Program-made: the position numbers and the translations under genes
The notes under the pieces: model-generated
Told to the model about the DNA's origin: nothing
The model's input: only the letters and a program-made list of their open reading frames with translations
Database searches by the model: none
Shown here: piece by piece, positions 1-9,971 of the stretch
Numbering within the stretch: position 1 is the first letter of the stretch
How the letters are laid out: each line of letters starts with the position of its first letter
Assembly: GCA_904063045.1 (NCBI GenBank)
Contig: CAJFCJ010000009.1
Coordinates: 414,942 to 478,941, forward strand
Length of the DNA stretch: 64,000 nt
Direction: 5' to 3'
DNA from: Dimorphilus gyrociliatus
Taxonomy: Eukaryota > Annelida > Polychaeta > Dinophilidae

Positions 1-213
1 GAGAGAGAATGCTCTTTCATTGCTGAACCATGTCACGTTGTAGGAACTAAAAGTGTTATCGATCGTTTTATAATTCACCTTTATGGTAATTGTGGTCATT
101 CTTGTCAAATGAACACAACTTGCCAAAAGATGGGTTGGTACGCCAATGAAATGCCCGGAAGGGGCTCATTCTATCTCAGGACAAAAAGAATTTACCCTTA
201 TTGTATAAATTAA
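1..213 (+). CDS. Pancreatic-lipase-like protein, C-terminal exon (partial)
   Basis: This is the last exon of a gene that begins outside the window. It encodes about 70 residues and ends at TAA 211-213. It is recognised by its match to the end of the complete lipase gene just downstream: a Cys-rich stretch, then C-Q-K-M-G-W-Y-A, then M-P-G-R-G-S-F-Y-L-R-T. This 'MGxxA...G.FYLxT' ending closes the catalytic domain in animal pancreatic-lipase-related proteins. No PLAT domain follows, so it is the short form found in many invertebrates. The catalytic serine, aspartate and histidine would lie upstream and cannot be judged. The exon carries about 20 more residues before the Cys pair than its neighbour and lacks the intron found there. 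It is probably a secreted triacylglycerol or phospholipid lipase. Confidence 0.8.
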   Translation, partial: ERECSFIAEPCHVVGTKSVIDRFIIHLYGNCGHSCQMNTTCQKMGWYANEMPGRGSFYLRTKRIYPYCIN

Positions 214-658
214 TAATGCATCACGTCAACTTCACTTTTACTCTCGCACAAAACCTACTAATGTAAAGGAAAAGAAGGTTCATCTCTCTCTCTCTCTCTC
301 TCCCTATCTCACCTTACACATATTTTTATTGTTAATACGTTGTTTTAATTAGTTAATACTTTTGTATTCTTATGATTCTAAAGTATGAAAAATGTATTTT
401 ACTTTTAGAAATAATCTTTGATAAAGAATTTAAAAGTTTGTTCAAATTTAAATATATTTAGAAAATGAAAGTTTATGATAATCTCCTCATTTTAACCTGC
501 GTACTTTTGGAATGTAGTTATGAAACAAATATTTTTATTCCTACATACTTTTCATAGTTATTTACAATGGGTTTGAACAGATGGATGATAAAGAAAAAAA
601 ATTACGTTTAGGTATAAATAAGCTTAAATATATTACTTTAAAAATTATTTCAGTCATC
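214..658. other. Intergenic spacer between tandem lipase genes
   Basis: AT-rich spacer holding a CT microsatellite at 283-302 and otherwise no gene-like signal. It must contain the 3' end of the first lipase gene and the promoter of the second. No convincing TATA box or poly(A) signal was identified. Confidence 0.5.
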
Positions 659-1943
659 ATGAAATACTTTGCGGCTTTGCTTCTATTGCCTTTTGCCTTG
701 TAATTTTAATACATATTTAACGATGAGAGTACAGTTACGTATATTATCTCGTTTTTCTTTTTTATTTTCAGTTGTGCTGAGGTTTGTTATCCACCATGCG
801 GATGCTTTAATGATGATCCTCCATTCGAGGGAGATTGGTTACCGGAACCCATTGAAGAACAGGATATTACATACGAACTCTTTACAAGAAATAATCGCGA
901 TGATCCTATTGACTGTACCTTAGACCAATTACCGTAAATAGATCATTTAATATCATATTAAAACTGAACTAATTAACAGTTTTTTAAATTTAGAAACGAA
1001 TTTGATCAGAATAAGCCAACTAAATTCGTTTGGCACGGATGGAATGGTCGATCGGCTTCCCATTACGCAACTAAAGATGCTATTTTGGACCATGTCGATG
1101 CCAATGTTTTTGTTGTTGATTGGCCAGGCGCTACCGATTTAGTATATTTTCAGGTAACAAAAATTAACACAGCTTTCTTATATTCTTTCATATAATATGA
1201 TTTTTCTATAGGCTGTTGCCAATGCCCGTTTGGCCGGTAGCTGTACTGGAGTATTTACTAAAAGATTACTTGATAGATTCGGTGGAGATATCGATACCTA
1301 CCATTGTGTTGGCCATAGCTTGGGCGCTCATGTTTGTGGATATTATGGAGATATGATGAATTACACTTACAGTTTGGTTTTAGGAAGAGCCACTGGTCTT
1401 GATCCCGCCGGTAAGAATTTTGCTTAGAATTGTTTTTAAAAGAGCAACGCAATGTAATTCATTATAAAGGTCCTGGTTTCGATGGTGGAGATCCAAGATT
1501 CCGTCTTGACAAAGAAGATGCTAGATTCCAAGATAATATCCATACCAATACTAAGGGTTTCATCTATCTCGGTCTTGGAAAACCAGTTGGTGACGTAGAC
1601 TTCTTCCCAAATAAGGGAGATTTCCAACCTCCTTGCGAAGATGGTAGCTGCTCTGATCACAGTGTTTGTGTACGATACTTTAGGATTTCAATGGATAAAG
1701 ATCAATGCCAATACACTGCATATCCCTGCAACAGCGATGACGATGCCGACGATGTAAACACAAATATACTTAAAATGATTTTCTTTTATCTAAACATTCT
1801 GTATTTTCCAAAAATAGGGTAAATGTGAAACATGTACAGCAGGCGTTGATTGTCAAAGAATGGGATACTATGCCGACACTATGCCAGGTAGAGGAACCTT
1901 TTTCTTGAGAACTACACCTAACCATCCTCACTGTGAAAATTAA
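659..1943 (+). CDS. Secreted pancreatic-lipase-like enzyme (complete)
   Basis: Exons 659-699, 772-933, 994-1153, 1212-1410, 1470-1753 and 1818-1943 join in frame to 323 residues. The start gives a typical signal peptide (MKYFAALLLLPFAF). The first exon is too short to appear as an open frame of its own. The alpha/beta-hydrolase core is clear: a KFVWHGWNGR strand near residue 75, the nucleophile elbow GHSLGAH (Ser), the aspartate in GLDPAGPGF, and the histidine in the Cys-bounded CSDHSVC loop. It ends with the Cys-rich QRMGYYAD...G.FFLRT segment and has no PLAT domain, so it is shorter than vertebrate pancreatic lipase. All three catalytic residues are present, so an active secreted lipase is likely; substrate is not deducible. 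It is a tandem paralogue of the partial gene at the left edge. Spliced frame and motifs make the call secure. Confidence 0.92.
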
Positions 1944-1948
1944 ATAAA
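1943..1948 (+). terminator. Poly(A) signal AATAAA of the lipase gene
   Basis: AATAAA starts on the last base of the TAA stop codon, implying a very short 3' UTR. A second ATAAAA-like element follows near 1998. Confidence 0.5.
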
Positions 1949-2311
1949 ACATAAGCGGACTCTTATTAACCTTCAAAGAAATGCGATGTGTTATACAATA
2001 AAAACTGATTGAAAGTACTTGAAAAGTCTGCGATAAAAAGATTTAATAAAATATTTTATGTATGTTTGAGGGATTTTGTTTTCAAAGTTTCTATGCTTTT
2101 CAATTTCTGTACAAAAATAAACATACAAGATTTAATTACAACTTGAATTCTACTCTTCTTCCATTATTTAAACATTATGGACACTTCAATTATAATTGTT
2201 TGTTTTTCGATAATACAATAGAACTTGCAGCGACATCTGTATTTCATAATTTATATGATCAGGTATTTTCGGCGGTTTTTCAAAATCGTTAAGTTCTTTT
2301 AAATCGTCGCT
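1944..2311. other. Intergenic spacer, lipase to HAUS3
   Basis: AT-rich, 368 bases. It holds the lipase 3' UTR and the HAUS3 promoter. An open frame at 2062-2292 has no family resemblance and AT-driven composition, so I see no gene here. Confidence 0.5.
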
Positions 2312-4842
2312 ATGTCGGTAGATAATAGCTCTCAGTTTATAGTTTTTATGCGAAATTTAGGATATGAAGGGCCCTTAAATATAGAAGACGTTAATATTGC
2401 ACTGGAAAATGATGAATTTCAATTATATGATCTGGTTAAAAATCTCTCTGAAGATAACATTGTAACTAACGAAGAACTATTACAGCAAGTATTCTTCATG
2501 AGTCTTTCATCTTGAAGATTAGCATTTATTTTTCAGCTCGAAGGCTGATCAACAGATAACGCCTGTACAAGTGGAGGAAAATATCGATTCTATCACTCTG
2601 AAAATAGAGGAAAATGCATTCGAGTTAGAGAAAGAAAGGTATAATAGAAAATCTCTTTAATCAATCTAGAATAACAGAGGATTTTCAATTAGAATCGAAA
2701 ACGAATATTTACAACATGCTGTAAACCTTCAAGAAGAAATATATTGCAACTTAATGGAAGAAAGAAATTACCTTCGGTATTGAGATCACTTAATTAAAGA
2801 TAGTATGATAAAGTATTACAAACTACTTTCCAATGACAGGGTAGCTAGAAGGAAAAAATCAGAAAGTGAAGAAGAAGCTCAAACTTGTCCAAATAAATGT
2901 GAAGCTGAATATGAAAGAGCTCTGAAGTCGTCAACAGAAGCATGCAAAAAAGTATTCCTTTTCCTATAATATCTATTTATTTCCAATTAATATTAATATT
3001 TCCCTTAAAGGTAGATAATGCATTGTCAAACGTTCAAATTGGTGTTCGTCAGTTAGCATCCATTGGAGAAAATATGTTTTTTAGTAATATGCCTTTCGAT
3101 CAACATAAGGAAGCAGAGAAGATCTTCACTCAGCAATTAACGCAATTTACAAAACGCCAGTTTATTCAAGTAATACATACAAGATTAAAGATTTAAAGTT
3201 ATTACATAAAGCTCAATTTTACCTTTTTCGAATATAGGGAATTGAAGAGTTGGCTGTGAAAAAGAACGATACTCAGTTCGAATTTTTAGACGTCACTAAA
3301 CCTGAGATATTATTATTAAAAGGATATTGCGAAGAAGTGAATATAGCTCAATGTAGACAGCTAGCAAGATTAAAAAAGCTGTAAGTAAAAGAGGTGTTTT
3401 CTTGGATTTTTAAATATAAATATTTCATGTGTATTTATATAGATTTTTTGAAAAGGAGAAGAAGTACTTTAATGCTTTGTTATTAGAAGCATCTCTTTCA
3501 GCTGCAAATCAATTCCTTGATACTGTTGAAATCAGTAAATTTTCCAAAAACATTAGTGCATTAGAGTAAGTTTTTCTTCCTTAATTAAGCAGTCTATAAA
3601 TAATAATTTTCTCTTTTCTTTCTTTATTGACTTGGTTTATTTTTAGAAAGCAGATAAATGAGAACAAATCAAAGTCTAGAAGAATAGAGAATGATATCTT
3701 GAATCTAACAACAAACTCTTTACCAATGCTGTTACAACACGCTCAAGAGGCTCAGGAAACAAGAATATTAAGAGGAGATTACGACTTGAAAATAATGAGA
3801 CAAAACTATTTTTTAGATAAACAGGACCAAGTATAATCTCATTTTTAATATGTTTATTATAAGAGATTTAATAAAATTTCAATTCAACAGGTTATTGAAG
3901 AATTGGCTAAGCAGAGAGCTCGTTGGGACATTTTATTAGTAGCATCTGATATAGAAGTGCAAAGACATCGAGAGACGAAACATCTCTTGACAGCGATTTC
4001 TTCGTTTCTTTCTGATTTTCAAACCTGCATAGAGAGTAGATCGGTAAGATAAGATGAAAACAATCATCAAGAGCACTTGGCACCTTATCTAATTCTTTTA
4101 TAATTTAGAAAGTTTTAGAGGCAATTTGCGCTATTGAGAATTATGATACCAGAACAACTGTTCACTCAAAAGATGCTACGTCATTGATGCTAGGTCAAAT
4201 TCTCACAGAAGTTCAAGGTAAATAATAAATAGAACAAATGTTTTTTAGAGCATAACATATAAAAATTGATCTATTTTTAGTTTTGAGCACTGAGAAGAGC
4301 CATAGTAAGAAATTATTCTATCCATTTTCATTCATAAATGAACGGGCGCAAGTTTTAACTGAAAAGTATAAGAATAATCAAATATCTAATTTTAAAAGAA
4401 ATGAAGATGTTATTAATAAAATAAAGGAACTGTTAGTATTGTAATTTGTTTTTTCATTATACTTATCACATCCCCTTTTGTTTTTATATTATTCTAGTGA
4501 AAACTTATGTAAGGAACTCAACGATAACTCAGTACTGAATATGTTCGAGAATCTCTATTCACAATACTTTCACAATCTTTCAACGTCACTACAAAGTTGT
4601 GAAGTGAAAGCAAAGACACTCTTAAAGGACATTGAAACAAAGAAAAAGGTAATACAAAACTCCATTTTTTATGATAATATTCAAATTTTCGTATGGTTTC
4701 CATGTTTTTATTGTATTTTGATGGTAAACAGGAATTAGGATCGAATCAATACAAGGCCTTAGAAAATGATTTATGCATCTTATTCTATACGGATCGAATG
4801 AATTTCTTAAATCGTACTCAATTGTTCTGCGAAAGTGAATAA
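2312..4842 (+). CDS. HAUS3: HAUS augmin-like complex subunit 3
   Basis: Augmin recruits gamma-tubulin to existing spindle microtubules to nucleate branches. Thirteen exons: 2312-2488, 2544-2638, 2693-2776, 2840-2951, 3011-3169, 3238-3380, 3443-3565, 3647-3830, 3891-4043, 4109-4217, 4281-4440, 4498-4648 and 4732-4842, giving about 586 residues (human about 603). Recognition: the N-terminal block F-x-x-x-M-R-N-L-G-Y, a middle FTKRQFIQ segment, and LP...AQ...RGDYDLKIMRQNY, which matches the vertebrate 'LPAV...KGDFDLQIAKQDYY' block, then a C-terminal helix (KALENDLCILFYTDR). It is predicted to be almost entirely coiled coil. The first intron is ambiguous: either GT 2489 to AG 2543 or a GC-AG intron 2485-2536; both keep the frame. 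The rest of the model is unforced. I am confident of the family. Confidence 0.92.
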
Positions 4843-5365
4843 TGTACAATTTCTTTAATTATATTCTAAATTTTCTTGTATTAAAACTGACTTTAGAAAA
4901 AATTCTGTTGTGTTTCTTGAATAATATACATATATACAATATATACAATGCAACAAAAAGAAGTATAACATAAAGATTATCAACTGTTATCCATTATTGA
5001 GTTCAGCGTATGCTTAATACCCGAAGGCAAAGAATTATTTCACTAGTTTTGATACTATTAATAAACACCTACAAAGCTTATGTACTGTATATTATATAGT
5101 CAATATTACTTCAAGATTATTGCATAGAAAAAGCATTTTTTAAAAAAAAGGCGCCATCTGGTGTACACAAAGGATTAGGTTGAATTTTGCCCTTGTTAAT
5201 CGTTTGAATACCAGTCGCAGAATTTGGGAGCAGTCGTTACGGAAATAGCTCCTATTTTTGATACTATTAGTCCTCAAAAACAGCAAGTCACGGTGATCGT
5301 TTTTGCTATCAATCGCGCCACACTACCTAAAACAAAAAAAATAAACGCTTCATTTTAACGCAATC
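4843..5365. other. Intergenic spacer, HAUS3 to GCLC
   Basis: About 520 AT-rich bases with the 3' UTR of HAUS3 and the 5' region of GCLC. No coding or RNA signal was seen. Confidence 0.5.
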
Positions 5366-7557
5366 ATGGGCCTGCTGAGCGAGGGTTCTCCACTATCTTG
5401 GCAAGAAACAAGAAAATACGCAGAGCACGTCAGGAAATTAGGAATTGAGCAATTTATAAAACTCTACCATAAACTGAAGAATAGAAGAGGCGATGAATTG
5501 AAATGGGGCGACGAGGTTTGTTCGTAACTCTGACACGTCATAAATATTAAATATAAACATATACTGTGTAGGTTGAATATATGTTGGTTCAATTCGATGA
5601 TCAAGCCAAACGAGCTAGAGTTGTACTCAAAGCGGAGGAAATCTTGGATATTCTTCAGGAAAAGGAAAGAAATTTCCCAAAGTTAGTTGAACTTTTTTCT
5701 TCCTTCTAGGGTATTACGAATAATCATTTCGCCTTAAATACTCAGTGATCATCCAACAACTTGGAGACCGGAATATGCATGCTACATGATTGAAGGAACT
5801 CCCGGAAAGCCTTACGGACATTTAATGGCTCATTTTAACGTAGTGGAAGCTAATATGGAATTGAGAAGAAATGAAGTTAAAAAATTGCTGAAAGATAATG
5901 AATATCCATTGAGTTTAGCAGTTTTTCCGAGAGTGGGTTGTCCTGACTTTACTTTCCCAAAACTCGAACCAACACCTAACTCAGGAGCTTCTCATTCGTT
6001 GTATTTTCCGGACGAAGCTATCTTCGGAATGCATCCCAGATTTAAGTATATTTATTGTATATTGTTTAATAACTCTAAAATTACCTTTAGATTATGTATT
6101 TTCTAGAACACTTACAAGAAACGTGAGAGAACGCAGAGGTGAAAAACCTCATATTAACGTTCCAAGTAAGGCTTTACTATACAATCACATAATGATCTTT
6201 AAGTAATCTTACAATAATCTACAGTTTATAAAGATAAAAATACGCCTGAACAAACATCAGATGATCCTGGAGCCAAACCTGGACACATTTATATGGATTG
6301 TATGGGTTTCGGTATGGGATGCAGTTGTTTGCAAATGACATTCCAAGTTAGTATAATTTTGTAAAAATTAAGTAAAAAATTATTGGCAAAAATTTTAAAT
6401 AGGCCTGCTGTGTTGATGAAGCTCGTCTTTTGTATGATGAATTGTCTCCGCTGTGCCCAATCATTCTCGCTTTATCGGCGGCTACACCGTATTTCAGAGG
6501 ATATTTGGCTGATGTTGACTGTAGGTGGGACATTATATCAGCCTCAGTAGATGACAGAACAAGAGAAGAGAGAGGGTTGGATCCGTTGAAAGAGGACAGG
6601 TTTGTTATACAGAAATCGAGGTACGGAACCGCTGACTCCTACCTTCACGATAAACACGCAAAATATAATGATGTTGAGTTATTATACGACAAAAAGATCT
6701 ATGACAAACTGAGAGAGAATGACATTGATGACCTACTGGCACAGCACATAGCTCATTTATTTATAAGAGATACATTATCATTGTTTTCTGAGAAAATAGA
6801 TCCAAGTGGTGATGACGATACTGATCATTTTGAGAACATTCAAAGTACCAATTGGCAAAGTATGAGATTTAAACCTCCTCCTCCCCAATCTTCAATTGGA
6901 TGGAGAGTAGAATTTAGACCAACTGAGGTTCAATTAACAGATTTTGAAAATGCGGCATTTGCCACTTTCATTGTTATGTTAACAAGAGCAATAATGTCCT
7001 ACAAGTTGCACTTTGTCTTGCCAATCTCAAAGTTACATGAAAATATGCAAAAGGCTCAAAAGAGGGACGCTGTTTTGAATGAGAAGTTTTGGTTTAGAAG
7101 ATATGTAACAGAGTGTGAAGGATACAATTGCTGTGAAACAGTTCAATTGTCCGTCAATGAAATTATTAATGGTTGTAGTAATTTTCCAGGTCTTGTACCA
7201 TTGGTAAAGCACTATATTACATCCATTGATGACTGCGATGTTGATACCCAATGCACAGTTCTACAGTACTTAAAGCTCATTGAAAGAAGAGCAAGCGGAG
7301 AATTATGGACAGCAGCTAAATGGTTAAGACATTTGGTTACCAGTCATCCTAGTTATCAAAACGATTCAATCATAAGTGAAGAAATTTCCCATCATGTGAT
7401 GCGTCAGGCTGAATTAGTGACAAATGGGAAGCTGCTTCCGGAGAATTTGTTAATAAATTTCAACACTAAATCCAAAGGAGATATCAATGCAGCTACTGAG
7501 AAACATCATAGCTTGTTAGCGTCTAAACGTAAACAAGCAACTCCGTCACAAAACTGA
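5366..7557 (+). CDS. GCLC: Glutamate-cysteine ligase catalytic subunit
   Basis: This enzyme ligates glutamate to cysteine using ATP, the first and limiting step of glutathione synthesis in the cytosol. Exons 5366-5515, 5572-5681, 5746-6045, 6107-6165, 6225-6346 and 6403-7557 join to 631 residues (human 637). Almost every block matches animal [16 protein letters not shown] at the start, LKWGDEVEYMLV (the glutamate/metal-binding EVEY), [31 protein letters not shown] with a following Cys pair, [19 protein letters not shown], and [19 protein letters not shown] then [19 protein letters not shown]. The C-terminus is polar and slightly divergent. The start follows the family exactly. It lies between HAUS3 and UBL5 with no operon-like link. 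Confidence 0.98.
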
Positions 7558-7903
7558 GGTCCGCTTTTTCACTTTATTCTACGTAATTGAGCTAAATTTC
7601 ACATTATATTTATGCTTTTCTTACCAAGTGCTCACTACTATTATTACACACCAAGTAATACTATAACGTTTAGTGTTTCCGAATTCTTCTACAACTGCCT
7701 TGATTAATAATTAACGTTTTATTGCTTTTTCTATATGTTTGTAATGTGAGACTTAACGCTTATAGACTTATGATTATCCTTTAATTAAAATACAGATAAG
7801 GAAACATAAAAGTTGTATATACAATAGTTTTACAAAAGAAGACTCTATTGAATTGTTTGGGAGCTTGTTTAAATTCCAGTTAAAAAGTATCCAAAATGTT
7901 ATC
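7558..7903. other. Convergent 3' region, GCLC and UBL5
   Basis: AT-rich 346 bases between the stop codons of two converging genes. It can only hold 3' UTRs; nothing else was seen. Confidence 0.5.
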
Positions 7904-8297
7904 TTATTGATAATACAATTCCAAATTCATTCCGTCGTGAATTTCGTCTGAAAAGAAGGTTCATTAAAAGCTGATAATGATGCTACTCTAAGATTATTCT
8001 TACAATCTTGTAAAGTTACGTGATCCTTATAAATCGTATACCTAATTGAAAAACATTTATTATGTATTTAAAATTAATAGTTTTAAAATAGTTATATACC
8101 ATTTCTTTAGAACAATGCGATCCCATTTGGTGCCGGTTTGGGCTGCAATAAGCTTCTTTAAGTCTCCTATTGTGTCATCAGCGCTAGAGTAATGACAATA
8201 ATGAATATCCGCCTACTATTGATATATAAGTTAATACTTACTTGCACTTAATTCTTACTTTTTTACCTAAACGGTCATTGCACGTAATTTCAATCAT
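7904..8297 (-). CDS. UBL5: Ubiquitin-like protein 5 (Hub1)
   Basis: Small ubiquitin-fold protein that lacks the C-terminal Gly-Gly tail and binds spliceosome proteins without conjugation. Its four exons are so short that no single open frame reveals it: 8297-8242, 8183-8100, 8041-8004 and 7947-7904 on the minus strand, of 56, 84, 38 and 44 bases. Joined they give exactly 73 residues, the family length. Visible family blocks are [57 protein letters not shown] and [15 protein letters not shown]. The C-terminal double tyrosine, typical of Hub1/UBL5, is intact. It is transcribed divergently from the phosphatase gene starting at 8653. Confidence 0.97.
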
Positions 8298-8652
8298 CTA
8301 AAATTAAAATATTTGTATTATCGCTCTATAATATTTTTCGTTTTCGTGCATTATTAACAATATCATATGATTACAATTTTGTTTGCAAAGTATTTAATGA
8401 TATTTAAAATATTCTATATTATTAGTCTAATAAATGCAAATTAACCTTAAAATTACTTTAACAATTTGAAAGTGAATCGATTTCAGTCGAGTTTTATTTA
8501 TGCTACTAATTCCCGAAATATCGTAAGTCGATATTTTTCCGAAATATTTTACGGATAATTCGGTACATAATCGAACTTTGTTCCAATGTTAAAATCATCT
8601 TTCACCGTGTTATTTCCTTAATTTAAAATATATCCACCTTTTTTAAGTGGAA
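8298..8652. promoter_or_regulatory. Divergent promoter region, UBL5 / SGPP
   Basis: 355 AT-rich bases separate two divergent start codons and must hold both promoters. No TATA box stands out. Several TTCCGAAATA-type repeats occur around 8510-8565. Confidence 0.35.
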
Positions 8653-9886
8653 ATGACCTCTGGAACAACAGTGTTGTCAAAATCTAGATCAGTAATTCAA
8701 TACCTTCACGATCCAAGCCTTGTTGCGTATTTTCAAGAATTATGTGGTATCCGCCGGTATTCAGCGAATGGTATGTCAAAAAATGGAACTAATGGTAAAT
8801 CATATGAAAATGGCAAGAATAAAAAACAGAAAGAGAAAGATTTTGTTATAACGAATAAATCGCTAGATGTTCTTTTTCAAATTGGATCAGCTTTGGGAAA
8901 TGAACTTTTTTTGACTTTTTTTTTCTCATGGTTCTTTTGGAGTGTTGACTCTTTTGTAGGAAGAAGAGTTTGTATGTTTTGGGCTGTATACATGTACATT
9001 GGACAAGCAACTAAAGATTTCCTCAAATATCCAAGACCCGCAAGCCCTCCTGTAATTAGGTTGGAAAAAAGGTACGAACTAGAATACGGGTTTCCATCAA
9101 CACATGCCATGACAGGTGTTGGCCTTCCAGTTGCAGCATTCATATTTACTTATACACGATATGACTACTACGCTTATATTGGCATTATAATTTGCTCTCT
9201 TTGGGGATTATTGGTTGGCCTAAGTCGATTGTACTTAGGCATGCACTCCATTCTTGTAAGTTAGCCATATAGTAACACAAGTAAATATTATGGAAATTTG
9301 TTTTCAGGATATCCTTGCCGGCTATGTTTACATTTTCCTCATTACACCAATTTTTCTACCAATACTCGACATACTCGACCCCTATATACTCGACTATCCA
9401 TATACACCCATTGTTATACCATCTATTTTAATTCTCATTATGGCTTTTTATCCAAAATGTAAGGAATGGAATAGCGCTAGAGGCGATACTGCACTCGTTC
9501 TCGGAATAGCTGGAGGAATTATGATTGGCCATTGGTTTGCAAGAGAATGGAACCTTATGACAAGAACTGGTTATGAGCATCAAAGTTTGAAACATGAAAT
9601 TACAATGCCGTCATTAAAAGTATGCTCTATAGTTTTTATACGGCAAGTTGTTGGTTTGATTATACTTGTCATAACGAGATTCACTTTCAAGTATGGTTCC
9701 ATTTATGGTCTATGTAAAATATTTGGGTTTGACTGGAGAAACGTTGAACATAGGAAATTTGGATTGATCGAAATACCTTATAAATTAATAACTTATAATG
9801 CTATGGCTATAAATGCGGTAATTTTGGCGCCCAGTGTTTTCGAATTGCTGAATATAGACAGAAGTGACTTTAGAGGAGAATTATAG
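8653..9886 (+). CDS. Sphingosine-1-phosphate phosphatase (SGPP family)
   Basis: Exons 8653-9255 and 9308-9886 give 393 residues. This ER membrane enzyme dephosphorylates sphingosine-1-phosphate. The lipid phosphate phosphatase signature is complete: motif 1 KDFLKYPRP (K-x6-RP) followed by ASPP, motif 2 YGFPSTHAMTG with the catalytic histidine, and motif 3 SRLYLGMHSILDILAG, where the intron falls just before the aspartate. PSTHAM instead of PSGH is the SGPP1/2 form. The second exon adds the row of hydrophobic helices expected for a polytopic ER protein. Residues 43-65 form a polar Asn/Lys/Gly-rich N-terminal stretch before the first helix. I used the first ATG; a GTG two codons earlier is not a plausible animal start. 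SGPP1 versus SGPP2 cannot be decided. Confidence 0.93.
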
Positions 9887-9971
9887 GGATTTTGTTTTAT
9901 ATTTTTTATTAAAAGTTACGCTAGTCACTCGGTTTTTGCACTTTTATTTTTAAATGACAATATTGGATAAT

